From Bugulina stolonifera (lineage: Eukaryota; Bryozoa; Gymnolaemata; Cheilostomatida; Bugulidae): a stretch of DNA of 64,000 nt. The DNA lies in NCBI GenBank assembly GCA_935421135.1, contig OW285188.1, positions 19,383,233 to 19,447,232 of the forward strand. Reading direction: 5' to 3'. This document shows positions 12,801 to 27,800 of the stretch, one piece after another (position 1 is the first letter of the stretch; each line of letters starts with the position of its first letter). Made by a program: the position numbers and the translations under genes. The notes beneath the pieces were generated by a model. That model was not told the origin of the DNA and did no database searches. It was given only the letters and a program-made list of their open reading frames with translations.

Positions 12801-15800
12801 CTGTGAGTATAATAATATCTAATAATTTATAATATTATATTCAACTATACACAAAGACGTTATAGTTCTATGGTATTATATACTGCGTATATCTACATGT
12901 AGGTATTACACTGTCCATGTTCTCTATATTCATGTACTAATGATTTTACATGTATTTGCCATGAATAACTATTAATTCTGTTCTGGAATTTTCTTAGTCT
13001 CTTGTGATATCTTTTAGACTTATGTGAGACACCCAGAGCTGATAGCAGCTAAGGCTAACAGAGACTATGTGGTAGGGGAGGTGTCTGATGCCGTCCATAC
13101 TATTGGTGAAGTAGCTCAAGCTACAGGGCCATCAACTCCACATCCCTACGAGGGTATCGGAGAACTCGCTGCTGCCCTGGATGACTTCGATGTAAGTCAA
13201 ATAAACGTGTATTGGAGTTATATTATTATACATGTAGTTATGATAGTATAATATTGTATTGTGATATAATATTAGTCTGTGTTAAAGGTAAAGCCAGGAT
13301 TTTTCTGATTTGTTATTATTCAACGAAAAATGCCTAAAAGTAAGAAACGGTCATTAGCTACATGGATTAACGGAAAAATATATTAATGGATTATGATTAC
13401 TGTCACATCAACATTAATAACATTATTTGTTGTGTTCTACATGTATAATCATATTACATGAGATGATGAAACTTGTTTACTGTGTCGTCTTTCTAACTAA
13501 TTTTGACGTATTTAAGCAGACGCACAAGAGTCTCAAAATTAATGTTATACGTCATTGTATCTGCAGTCTGTTTCCTTCTTAATATCAAAGCTTGTTGTCA
13601 TGGTAGCAGTATATTACAGTCAAAGGTTATTATGGAGCCAAGCATGTACAACTCGCTGCGTACACGTCCCTCTCTGGAAGAACGGTTAGAGAGTATTATC
13701 AGCGGTGCGGCTCTAATGGCCGATTCCTCCTGCACCAGAGATGAGAGGAGGGAAACGATAGTAAATCAGTGCAACGCTGTGAGGCAGGCTCTACAGGACC
13801 TGCTCACTCAGTATGAGAACAACGTAAGTGTGTACATATACTATCACTAAGTACATGTGTACTAACATGAAATACATGTACTACCACTAAGTACATGTGT
13901 ACTAACACTAAGTACATGTATACTAACACTAAGTACTTGTACATATGTACTACCACTAAGTACTTGTATATGTGTTCTAACATGAAGTACATGACTGGTG
14001 TACTAACATGAAGAATATGTGAACTAACACTAGGTACATGTGCACTAACACTAAGTATATGTGTACTACCACTAAGTACATAGGTGCACCACTAAGTATA
14101 TATTTACTAGCACTAAGCACATGTACTGCCACTAAGTACATGTGTACTAGCATGAAGTACATGTGCACTAACACTAGGTGCATGCGTACTAACACTAAGT
14201 ACATGTGTACTAACATTAAGTATGTGTCTACTAACACTAAATACATGTGTACTAGCATTAAGTACATGTGCACTAATAGACTTACTGTAACGCAGGTACA
14301 GGAGGAGCCCAGCGAATCTCTAGACAAGGCTATAGAAAGCATGTGTAAAAGAACCAGAGACCTGAGGAAACAGCTGAGAAAAGCTGTTGTAGATCATGTC
14401 TCTGACTCATTCCTCGAGACTAACGTACCTCTTATTATACTCATTGAGGCTGCTAAAGTCGGTAATGAACGGGAGGTAAGTATATTAGTTTATCCCTCTT
14501 GCTGTATAAAAGTTACGGCAGCATCTCGTTAAATTACCAGAAGATTATATTAGGCGATCGCTTCACTTTCCTCTCATAGCAAACTGTGACTTACATGCAC
14601 ATGTTCAGGAGTTGTGCTCTCTCTTATTGATCTATAGTCTGTCTTCTCAATAGTAGGTGTATCTACATGTATGTTGATGTTGCACGCTGGCATTTCTTTA
14701 TATGACTCCTTCCATGCTTATGTAGTGCGACATCGATACGGCGGATATGTGCACAAGCTATTATAAATAATGTTATAATAATATGAACACTTTTGTTGCT
14801 GACATATTATAAGGTTAATTGGTGATCGTTGGGCCATTATTTACTTCTAGCATATCATAATATGGTTTCTGAACTCAATGGCTTAGATTTACATTCATTT
14901 TATTGCCTTTATTTTTATTTCACTTTCTGAGGATGTGGAAGTTAAAAGATTACAGGTTACAGATGGGTAACCAAACCAAAGAGTGTTTAATTGCTCGTTA
15001 TACAGTAGATGGATGAACAAAGAGTATGTAATTCCTCTCTCTTACATCATCCAGTGATATCTCTCTCTTTATTCTTACTTTTTACTCATTTCCTTTAAAG
15101 CATCAATAATATTATACAGCACTTTTGGCTCTATTTTATCTATAATTGAAAATCACTCTCAAACCCATTAATCATGTTGATATAATAGTACCGTTCTCTT
15201 CTCTCTGGCAACTCGCCCTTCCCATGTGGTGAACTACACTTAGCCATCTTTGAGACAAGCTGATATCATTAGCAACTGTAAGGGGATATATTATTATTAT
15301 TTGTGATTCACAAGTAGATAGCGAGCTGATAATGGATAGAAAATGATAAATCATGTAAACACATGATATGGACATGTCAGGCAACCTCGTTGAACAGGTT
15401 TAGCTAGACTTGATTAGACACGTTGCTCTTTACTCTTCGTATTGGTATCGACCTGTCTACATCTCTTTTGACATCTTGCGGTTGCTTATGGTATCAGAAA
15501 GGAGAGATTATACGCACACTCTAGCCATTTGTGGCTGTATACAGACTTTGGCGCATAGATTTGAACTAGTAGTGCAAGAGGTCTCGACGAGGTTGACAGG
15601 TAGTGACCGTAGTCTCATGTCTCTCTAAGTGATAGAATGCACATATTCAGCTTCACCAAACTAGATCCTTTATTTGTGGACGTCTTCAACACTGGATATA
15701 CAGGAAATGGGCGATATAGCCATAGAAGGATATGTCGGCAGCGTTTGAGGGATAAGGTAGGAAGTATGACTGGTTTGTAAGGTTATGGGATGTGCTGACT

Positions 15801-18800
15801 TAGTGCTGTCACTAGTAAATCTTATCTCTACCCTGCTGCTGTTGGTCTATCTGTCCTCTGATAGCGGTTGATTGATCAAGTGCTTTATGCCATTCTACAT
15901 CCAGAAGTTTGGAGTTCAAACTGCATTTTAGGATTACCTGTACCCTTTAGAGTAAGCTAAGTTATAGTTGGGTATGGTGTAGGCTGAGAGCACTTCCTAT
16001 GAGTTGATGTCTACCTGTCTATCTGTGTGTAGGTGTGTAGGTGAACTCACCAGTTATCATAAGCCTGTGTATGCTGTGCACTACCATTTCCTCATCATTA
16101 TCACTCCATGATGTACTCCTACACATCCACTGGCGTCACAACCCTATTACCTACACATATACTTAGTAGTTACCTATACCTACACATATACTTAGTAGTT
16201 ACCTATACCTATACATATACTTAGTAGTTACCTATACCTATACATATACTTAGTGGTTACCTATACCTACACATATACTTAGTAGTTACCTATACCTACA
16301 CATATACTTAGTAGTTACCTATACCTACACATATACTTAGTAGTTACCTATACCTATACATATACTTAGTAGTTACCTATACCTACACATATACTTAGTA
16401 GTTACCTATACCTACACTATACTTGGTAGTCACCTATACCTATACATATACTTAGTAGTTACCTATACCTACACTATACTTAGTGGCTACCTATACCTAT
16501 ACATATACTTAGTAGTCACCTATTACCTACACATATACTTAGTAGTTACCTATACCTATACATATACTTAGTAGTTACCTATACCTACACATATACTTAG
16601 TAGTTACCTATACCTATACATATACTTAGTAGTTACCTATTACCTACACATATAGTTAGTAGTTACCTATACCTATACATATACTTAGTAGTTACCTATA
16701 CCTACACATATACTTAGTAGTTACCTATTACCTACACATATAGTTAGTAGTTACCTATACCTATACATGTACTTAGTAGTTACCTATACCTACACATATA
16801 CTTAGTAGTTACCTATACCTACACATATACTTAGTAGTTACCTATACATATACATATACTTAGTGGTTACCTATACCTATACATATACTTAGTAGTTACC
16901 TATTACCTACACATATACTTAGTAGTTACCTATACCTACACATATACTTAGTGGTTACCTATACCTATACATATACTTAGTAGTTACCTATACCTACACA
17001 TATACTTAGTAGTTACCTATTACCTACACATATAGTTAGTAGTTACCTATACCTATACATATACTTAGTAGTTACCTATACCTACACATATACTTAGTAG
17101 TTACCTATTACCTACACATATACTTAGTAGTTACCTATACCTATACATATACTTAGTAGTTACCTATACCTACACATATACTTAGTAGTTACCTATATCT
17201 ACACATATACTTAGTAGTTACCTATACCTACACATATACTTAGTAGTTACCTATATCTACACATATACTTAGTAGTTACCTATACCTATACATATACTTA
17301 GTAGTTACCTATACCTATACATATACTTAGTAGTTACCTATACCTATACATATACTTAGTGGTTACCTATACCTACACATATACTTAGTAGTTACCTATA
17401 CCTATACATATACTTAGTAGTTACCTATACCTATACATATACTTAGTAGTTACCTATATCTACACATATACTTAGTAGTTACCTATACCTATACATATAC
17501 TTAGTAGTTACCTATATCTATACATATACTTAGTAGTTACCTATACCTATACATATACTTAGTAGTTACCTATACCTATACATATACTTAGTGGTTACCT
17601 ATACCTACACATATACTTAGTAGTTACCTATATCTACACATATACTTAGTAGTTACCTATTACCTACACATATACTTAGTAGTTACCTATACCTATACAT
17701 ATACTTAGTGGTTACCTATACCTATACATATACTTAGTAGTTACCTATATCTACACATATACTTAGTAGTTACCTATACCTATACATATACTTAGTGGTT
17801 ACCTATACCTATACATATACTTAGTAGTTACCTATATCTACACATATACTTAGTAGTTACCTATACCTACACATATACTTAGTAGTTACCTATACCTACA
17901 CATATACTTAGTAGTTACCTATATCTATACATATACTTAGTGGTTACCTATACCTATACATATACTTAGTAGTTACCTATACCTATACATATACTTAGTA
18001 GTTACCTATATCTACACATATACTTAGTAGTTACCTATTACCTACACATATAGTTAGTAGTTACCTATACCTACACATATACTTAGTAGTTACCTATACC
18101 TATACATATACTTAGTAGTTACCTATTACCTATACATATACTTAGTAGTTACCTATACCTACACATATAGTTAGTAGTTACCTATACCTATACATATACT
18201 TAGTAGTTACCTATACCTACACATATACTTAGTAGTTACCTATTACCTACACATATAGTTAGTAGTTACCTATTACCTACACATATACTTAGTGTTTACC
18301 TATACATATACATATACTTAGTGGTTACCTATACCTATACATATACTTAGTAGTTACCTATACCTACACATATACTTAGTGGTTACCTATACCTACATGT
18401 AATGGGAAATTACAACATGTCCTTCACACACCTCTGCCAGGAACTCTTAACATAGTCTTGTCACAATTATCTATTGAATATGTTTTTTAAAAGCTGCATT
18501 TAATTGACCTGTCAGCCTAGTTGGAAAATCCCAAGCAGGACTGGTTGGCATAACACATGCATGTGGGTGTTTGTGCTGCCCTCTCAAAAAGTGTTTTCTT
18601 TGTAAATAATTTTGTTTCTGTAAAAAAGCATTTCAACTTTTTGTAGAAATAAAATATTATTTGTACTTGCATATAGTGTAGCCTATTAAATACAACATAG
18701 TGTTAGTAGGCCTATAAATCATAAACAAACCAAATAGCCTATGGTAATATGGTATAAATATTATATTCTGCATAGTTACAATTATAACATACATAGTTCA

Positions 18801-21800
18801 TAGGCTAATACATGTATATATTTACATCACTGTTGGTTTACTGAAGTAATATTTAGTTCTCTATCTGTTTTAGAAACTTCTATAAAGCGTTGAATATAAA
18901 ATGGGTTCCATAGTACTATAACCAATATAGTTATATAATAAGTTACATGTATATAATCCTATATAATAACAATATGCTGAGTATTAAAATGACTCAATAA
19001 AGTACTTTTCATATACATATGGATATATTACTTAGTGTTGCTATAGGTTACTTAGTATAATAGTTTCGTTTCTTATCTCATGTATGCAAGGTTGTATAAT
19101 ATTGGTTTTGGTGTAGACTCAGTTTCTTGAAATAAACCATTTGGAAGAGGGTGATTAGTAAGCCGTCTCTAACCAGGAGGAAATGCAGCAAAATATACAA
19201 ATGGAATAACTGATAACCAGTTTGCTGATAGCACACTTCTCATAATAATTACTTATCAGGAAGCTACAGTATAGGATATAGACTAACAACTGTGTATTAT
19301 GTGGACACCTAATGAGTTTATAGTATTATCATGGTACATCTACTGTGTACTTGGGGCACCTGCTCTATGTAGTCACTCTATACTATATACTACAAGGTTA
19401 TAAGCTTACTGGGGTAATAGATCTACAGGATCTCATCATCACATGACAGACTTGTAGGAACCAACTCTTCTGTTCTCTGTGTTACAAGTTAGTGTATCTG
19501 AGAATCTAATTGTCTATCACTTGCACCCAGCTGTCACTGCATTGCTGACACTCTCTGGTATTATTCTGTTACTTGTTTACTACCAGAATGGCTAGTAACT
19601 ACCCAACTCACAAACCAATGGTAAGTAATAATACTGCAAGCGCTCGGCCACCTTCCTTTACCTTTACTCAACCTTGCATCGGTGCACTCTGGTAAAGGTT
19701 TGTTTTGTTAAGTGTGTTTCTATGGTTACGCATAGGCTATATTTCGAGGCCACCAGCTGCATGAACATGGTCATGTTATATCATATCAACTATAATAGCT
19801 CCCAGTTCATGGTAGTACTGGGTACCTTACTGTATATTCTAGAGTTGCATTATATACAGGCTTGCAAAGGACAGCCAGGGTAGGGCATACATATCAATGC
19901 TGGTCTGTGGTCTGTCTGTCAGTCCTAGGACCCAGTTGGTAACATGACACAGTACCATTGCATGTAATATCCTGCATTGCATCCACACTCTGCATGCTAG
20001 TGTTGCTGGGTAGACTATACCTTTCTGTCATAGCCAGGTCTAGCCAAATTTAAATTATCTGGTAGAGTGAAAATTCTAAAATTTGATACTAGCATGAGTA
20101 TAACATGACATCCTGTTGTTGTGAATTTCTTAGAATATCTGAATTGCTCGTCAGGCGTGGGTTTCAGTTGACTACTTTCCTCAAACTAAATAGTGAATCT
20201 TACAATGTTTGGATTAGGTTTTGTAATAAGTAGAATATTATTTTATTATTCTACTTTATGACTGGTGGAAAGCTACTATATTCTATAAGCGTACTGTACA
20301 TAGAGACGCTCTATTACTCTACATGGAAGTGTTTATCACTGTTAGATAGCACTCTCTGCATGCTACCAAATGCTAATACTTAGTACTGCTCTAGTACACT
20401 GGGCTCACTGTACTACATTATTATACTTCTAATTGAATGATCCCACAACCTTCTCCTAAAATTCTTTAATAGATTGTATTTTGTCACTTTTTGATGATTT
20501 CTGATCTCCGTATGTTTTAAATTTCAAATGATTGTATTAAATGCAATTCAGTTCTAGCTGTCGAGTACCCACATTTGGAGGAATTCACTGTATGATATCT
20601 GTGGCTCTACCAGTACTGTGTACAAACCTAGGACTAGTGCTGTCTCTGTACAGATATAAAACTAGTACTGTCTCTGTACAGATATAGAACTAGCACTGTC
20701 TCTGTACAGATATAGAACTAGTGCTGTCTGTTTACAGATATAGGACTAGTGCAGTCTCTGTACAGATATAGGACTAGTGCTGTCTGTGTACAGATATAGA
20801 ACTAGTACTGTCTCTGTACAGATATAGAACTAGTACTGTCTCTGTACAGATATAGGACTAGTGCTGTCTGTGTACAGATATAGGACTAGTGCTGTCTGTG
20901 TACAGATATAGGACTAGTACTGTCTATGTACAGATATAGGACTAGTGCTGTCTCTGTACACCTTGTATGTAACTGTAGCTTGCACATTTGTCACACAGTA
21001 TCTCCTACTCTAGGTGGAAGAATATGGACAAGTGTTCATGGAGCATGCTAATAAACTGGTAGAAGTGGCCAACCTGGCCTGCTCCATGTCCAGCAACGAG
21101 GAGGGTGTGAAATTAGTTAGGCTGGCAGCTTCCCAGCTCGAGGCACTTTGTCCACAGGTAAGCCTTCCTTTTTTTGTACCTGCACAAACCTTATAGCAAT
21201 ATCCAGGGCTATGCAGGTAAGTAATTACCTGTGAGAATAAGTTCTGTAATGTAACCCTGGTGACCCACATAGGGATTAACTAACCAATATGGAGATGAGT
21301 ACCTGTATAATGTACACTAGTTCATCCCTCTCCCACTCTGTCTCTGGCTAATGATAAGACATCTATCTCATTTGGATTAATATTTTATCATTTGTTATAC
21401 TGATTGATAATTCTCACAGCTTTGACTTTTGAGGTCTAAGGAACACTTATAATGTACATGTACATTAGGCTATACAGGCCTATGTGTGCTATAATAACTA
21501 TTTATATGATATCATATACGCTCTATAATATGCATACATTTACACAATAGTATTTACTGTAGTTTTTCATACATGTACTATATATACTATGTACTATCAT
21601 ATTATATGCATAGTCTATTGATTACACATCAGTATACAATGTACAATGTATTATATATTTATATAATATGTGTACAGTCATTTACATTACATTGTTTGCA
21701 TGCATGTAGATGTATATTACATTGCATAGGATACTATGCATATGCAGGTAGTTGCATAAATAATGTTATAATATATATGATTATTATAATTGGTGTCAAC

Positions 21801-24800
21801 TATGCAGGTTGGCCAACATACATCTATCATGTTGGCTCTATATAATACATGTATATATAACTGTCTACTATACATGTATTCATTAAACTTATATTCCGAA
21901 AACACTGGCTAGTTAACTCGGTTTTCACTTTCAGCATTTTGTCACAAAAGTGACTTTTTTGCTCTTTATTTGGAATGTCAACCAACTATTTATGGTCACT
22001 CCCTCCCTAATCCAACACTTTAACTAATGAAATATTGCACAACTTGGTGATGATATGCTACAGCATACTAACTAACCTAAGTAGACGAATTAACTGTGGA
22101 ATTGTCTGCTCTTGTCCATTATTGTAATGCCTACCACTTTCACGGATTGTAGGAAAATTTCCATTTGAATCATGGTATAGGCACAGTCATATAAGTGCAG
22201 TTGGGGTGATGGACCACATGCCAGAAAAAACATTCCTAAATAAAGTTTTTTTACTGTATTACAGCATAAAGGAAGAGGATAGATTTCTCTTACTGTATGT
22301 TGTATTAAATTGTATTCGTCTCCAAAATTAAATATAAAAATATGTTTTCCTGCTCATGCAGCAATTGATATGTTTTATTCGACATGAAATCATTTTTTGT
22401 GTCAATTTCTCAACTTGATCAGTCTTACATGTTTGGGCAACTCTTAATTATTAACATTGAATTTGATAAATCTTTGATAAAGTTTGTACTGAAGGCTTGC
22501 AAGACTTGCTTTCACAAATACAGTTGAAGAAATTTAAATTTATTTAAATATTGAAATTGTTGAATTCTATTATGATAAGCGTTTCATAAATCATACTTGT
22601 ATATACATGTAGGTGGTGAACGCAGCTCGTATATTAGCATCAAGACCCAAGTCTAAGGTAGCCCAAGAGAATATGGATGTATTTAAGGACACATGGGAGA
22701 GACAGGTCAGGATTCTCACAGAGGCTGTTGATGAAATCACAACTATTGATGACTTCCTGTCAGTGTCAGGTAGGTGCCAGCATTATATAATACAGGTGTC
22801 AGCGGTATATAATACAGGTGTCAGCGGTATATAATACAGGTGTCAGCGGTATATAATACATGTGTCTGTAGTATATAATGTGTAGTGATATGTAATGTAT
22901 ATCTTGTAGTAACATGTTTATAAAATATTACTCAGTAATCATGATGATATTACAGTTTTTATTCACTGACAATATCTCAGCCTTGTAACTTGCCACATTA
23001 ACCTCAACACTGTCGTGGTCTTGTTTTGGGTGGAGTAGGGTTGGGGCAGAGTATTTGGTTGTCATAGTGTGTGGTTAGCCCCTGATTTACCACCATTACC
23101 TTATCAGAGCTTATTGGTTGATCAATATTAGCTGTCAGACTTTCACTTTCAGGGCACTCAATCTAAGGGATGGTGCCTCCCCTACAGCTAATATAATGTG
23201 TCTTGTAGTACATACTTGTATCCATCTACATGTATGTGTATTGGTTGTGACTGTAATGGCCATGACTACGTATTCTGATTCACTTTAGTGCGCCCCAGTT
23301 AGAGGATATAATTTATTCACCCACTGTCTGCCAATTACTACTTGACATTTTTGTTATTTATTAGTTTTAGCTATGCTCTCCTTTAGGCCTTCTTCATCTA
23401 AGAATGTGCTTTCTTATGTGTATTGTAAACCAAATAGATCAGCTGTATTGCATAGAGGAGGTGCAGATAAAAACCATAGTCAATTAATTAAGATTTTGCT
23501 GTAGTAGCTATTCATGTTGTTGTTCGATTTCTTATCCCATTATTTTTCCCTTGCTGGCCAAAGCTTTCAGAAGTAATGTACATGCTTTTTCCACATTAAC
23601 TCTAAAACCATCCTTTGGTCTGTCGAAAATTTCCTAGTTATTGGAAAATCCAAAAGATGACATCATTGGTGTATTTTATGCCAGTTTTGTGTTGGAGGTA
23701 ACAGTCTACAGTTTTAGTGTGCCCATGTGTGCTGTTTTATAAGTGGGATTTTTATTCTATTTAGGTGTGCTAACAGCTAATTCTACTCTACACTTTTTAT
23801 ATACATGTGTATTGTGTACATTGTGTAATAATGAGATAGCATAATTCATGTTGTGTGTATAGAGGGTATAACGCCTCTATAATGTGTATTGACCCAGTAG
23901 AGAGAACACAACTCCTGTTATGTGAAGTGTGCTCTATAGAGAGAGCACAACTCCTGTTATGTGTAGTGTATTCAATAGAGAGAGCACAACTCCTGTTATG
24001 TGTAGTATAATGTTGTATTGTATACTTTATAGAAAGTCACATACTAGAAGATGTTAACAAATGCATATCATCTCTAACTGAGAATGATGCTGATGCCCTT
24101 GATCGAACTGCTGGTGCCATCAGAGGGCGCTGTGCCAGAGTTTGTAATGTAGTAACTTCTGAGATGGACAACTACCAACCTGGTGTATATACAGACAGAG
24201 TTATGGACTCCATATATATGTTGAGAGATCAGGGTGAGTCTCTGTTCAAATGATTTTTACAATGGAATCAATGGATACTGGCCTGTTATCATGGGGTTTA
24301 CCTTTACCTTTCCTACAGAAGTAACTTATGCATTGTACGATGTGCCATTACAGTCTGCAAAGGATATTGTTACATAAAATAGTTTTAATTTGGAGAATTT
24401 GAATATTTAAACATTCATTCACATCATTTTATTTGAAATATCCATCAACACAACTCCGTGTACGTATCGTCACCCCTATGTACATTTTGTATGACTAGTT
24501 AACTCATCTTTGTGTTGTTATATTCCAGTGATGCCTAACTTTGTACAGCATGTACAGGCAGCTGTAGGTTCACTAAGTGCAGGTAAAGCAGAGGAAGTTG
24601 ATTATAATGACTTTGTATACGCTGCTCAGCTCGTGTTTGATGGTGTGAGAGATATCCGCAGGGCCGTCCTAATGAACAGGGTATGTATTGTCATGAGCTC
24701 CGCCTTACTAGTAGTCTATTTGCCGGCTATAATGAATACAGTTGAGGTATTTGGGTTTGGGTTTATGTTATAGTCAAAGACAAAAATCAGTGAACATTTA

Positions 24801-27800
24801 CTATCTTTGCTAAAGCTCCTTGTGTAATGTGGTGGTTAGAGTATGTTGTCTTCTCTCTTGTAACTGGTATAGCTAACCATTGTATGTACATACCTGTATG
24901 TACAGTATATGGAAGGATATCTCATAATAGACTGTAGATTTGTTTTACAGTTTGAGAGATCCATTCACAGTGCCGATAATCTCGTATTATACAAACTAAA
25001 TGAAGTAAATATATCAACTTACTCGACGCACTTTTCTGCCTGATGCATGACCCTAAACTCTAATCCATTTTCTCTCTCTTTCATCTAAGAGTACCATATT
25101 TTGCTTATCTGTATTCCGATTAGTTTTACTAAGTCTATTTGCAATGCACTTGGATGGAAACTGTGGCAGTGTTGCTACATCTGCATGTAAGGCTGATAAC
25201 AAGAGCTTTCTCCGAAACACTGCATGTCTTCAAGTATTTCAATACTTTCTTTTTTATTGATTGGCTAACAAGATGTATGCTTGTGTATAATGCAACAAGT
25301 TACATGCAATGACCTCCTTCAAATCCAATATGCATTTAATCTGTCACTACAGCTGGTTTTATAAAAAAATTGCCATGCTAATATTGGAATTATCTTCCCG
25401 ATTGATTTATTTACTCTAAATATTCTGTTGAAATAAGTAGTGATGCACTTTCGCAATTCTGGATTCTATGGTGCAGACCAGGCATGACTACTTACTTTTT
25501 TTTCTCAGAGGTATACTTCAATTTTTTCGTCATATTTATTGTTTTGAATTTGTTTCATTTTCTTATGACAGAGATGAGGGAACAACTTCACATACATGTA
25601 AGTCCAAATCTGCATTGTCTGGAGAAATGCAAAAATACAAATGACTGTATTATGATATAATATCTTACTATATAGAAACCAGAGGAGCTGGACTCTGAAT
25701 CTGATGATATCCAGGAAGATTTCCAGAATATGCAGATGATGAGCCCTCCTGGATACGCTGGGGAACTGGAGGATCCAAATTATGTTAAAGTTGACAGATA
25801 CAATCAATACTGTACAGGTAAGTTGTGTATGAGCTTATAATATAATGTGAAATAGACCTTACTTGCGTTGAATAGAGATGTGTTATATCAATATTGTCTT
25901 TGAAAGAAGGGGGCCGGTATGGAGGCGAGGCTGATCGATATTCTGATGGATATGGAGCCCAAGGCTATGACCAGTATGATGCACAGCTTACTGCTGCCGG
26001 CCGTAGACCAGGCTCCTATGGAGAGTATGACCCTTATATGGGTAACTCCGCTGAACGTTATGATGATAATTCAGGTAAGTTAGACTACGGCATGATGGCA
26101 TCTTCCCAATGGAAATTTAATCTACGGGTCCAGGGAAGACAACTTTTATATTGTGTGCCAGCAAATTCCATATTCAAGAGTGTGCGTTGTTTAATATGGT
26201 TCAGTAATCACTTTTGAACTAATAATAGGCCAATGAATTTAGCTATACTTGAGTTGGCATGATGACATTTATTGATAAAATTTAACAGTACATTTGTTGG
26301 CAACTTGACCTGTTATGTTCTATTAATATTTAGACTACATGTACTTAAAGTACAAACATCAGTATGAACAAGATGATCAGCCTATCAGCCAAGAGAATTA
26401 CGTTGATGGTAGATATACTCAACCAATATAGTGTTCACTCATTCATTGTGTCAATAGCTGGCTAGTCGGATGTTCATTTCACCTCCCTAACTCACTCTTT
26501 AGCCTCTAACTCCCTCCCTTCCACTTAATATTAGACTATGTACATAAAATGCTGATTGATTCTGCTATGCTGTATCAAGCTAACATTCATCGCAGCTACC
26601 AGGGATGGCGGTTCAACATCAAAAATATGAACGTAATACATATTTGACCTAATAGAAGGATAAAAGTCGGGTGGTACGGATGTTCTAACAAATATCATGC
26701 ATGTACTTGTCAATTATAAACTAGGTGTTTGAACTGATTGCTAACCTTAGTAATAGTATCACAGTAACTCTGATTATGCTGTATGATTATGTTGATCTGC
26801 TCTAACTATCACGTAACCTTTAGTAGTTGTCAATCCTTGTAACCAAGTACCTTGTTCTCTATGTCATTAGCTGCCAACGACCATATCATTGAGCAGTTAA
26901 TATAACAACTGGTGTAAACAGCGTGACAACGTACTGTAATGCTACTGCCTGTACCATATTTCCGATTAGTACACAACATGTATTTGTAGACTAAAATCAA
27001 CAAATTCCTGTCTTCCATGGTCTGATTTATCTCAATCTGTTTTAATTTAGCCGATTTACTACAGTGATTTGTTACATTGTAGCCATGATTCCTCAAGAGG
27101 ATTTGATTGAGGGTAAAACGGCACGGGCCTGGATGCTGGAACTGCCGGCTGAGGAGAAGGAAGCTATTCAGGAGCAGATTGCTGTGTTTAGAGAAGAGAA
27201 GAGGAAATTAGACATTGAAATAGCCAAGTGGGATTCAAGGGGAAATGACATCATTATGCTAGCTAAACAGATGTGCATGATAATGATGGAGATGACTGAC
27301 TTCACCCGGTATGTTATTCAACCTTCTCAGCAGATCATTTTCTATATATTATTTTCTAGTACATATTCTACGTTACATCAGAATTATTCGCGTCATTTTT
27401 ATAATTTTTTATTTATATTGTTTTATTAATAAAATATAGGCATGCTTTACCTGCAATATAAGTATTATCACACTTACTCTGTTATTGCACAACATTTTGT
27501 ATTTAGTGGTGGTTGCCTTCTCTGGGATTTAGTTATGTTGAGAGGGCAACTCCAAATATTGCAAGCATGTTACATTGGTTCATTACTGTACCACCTGCAT
27601 GAATGTTACAGAGGCCGTGGCCCACTTAAAACTACCAATGATGTCATCAATGCTGCTAAAAGAATCTCAGAAACTGGAACTAAGCTAAATGAGCTGTGCC
27701 AGAAGATTGCCGACGAGGTAAGGCTGCCATCTTGAAGTTAATGTGATGTCCATGACTATCAGTTACATGAATTATGTTGCGTTTATCCATACTTGCTGTT

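Larger units (their letters stand above)
14476..21013 (+). other. 6.5-kb alpha-catenin intron 7
   Basis: The largest intron of the gene. Protein sequence runs directly from GNERE to VEEYGQVF across it, as in vertebrate alpha-catenin, so no exon is missing. It holds ordinary AT-rich sequence, a 2.25-kb minisatellite (16146-18398) and a 28-bp array (about 20630-20960) ending about 50 bp before the acceptor. Confidence 0.8.

Noticed and set aside
13804..14342. Repetitive frames on both strands (MCTNTKY- and LVHMYLVL-like)
   Set aside because: Artefact of the 21-bp intronic array; only the part from 14296 is real coding sequence (alpha-catenin exon 7).
15860..15960. Possible second tRNA-like SINE head (GGAGTTCAAACTGC as B box)
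   Set aside because: The A-box match is poor and no tail or duplication is visible.
16146..18398. CRISPR-like regular spacing
   Set aside because: Units abut directly with no unique spacers, and the genome is animal; this is a minisatellite.
26534..26610. Possible extra alpha-catenin exon after TTAG at 26530-26533
   Set aside because: It begins like exon 14 (ACTA(C/T)GTAC) and is open, but lacks a good donor and conserved residues; could be a decayed duplicate.
27442..27611. Frame joined to alpha-catenin exon 16 on its left side
   Set aside because: Intronic read-through; vertebrate sequence goes straight from MTDFTR to GKGPLK, matching the 27308/27612 junction.
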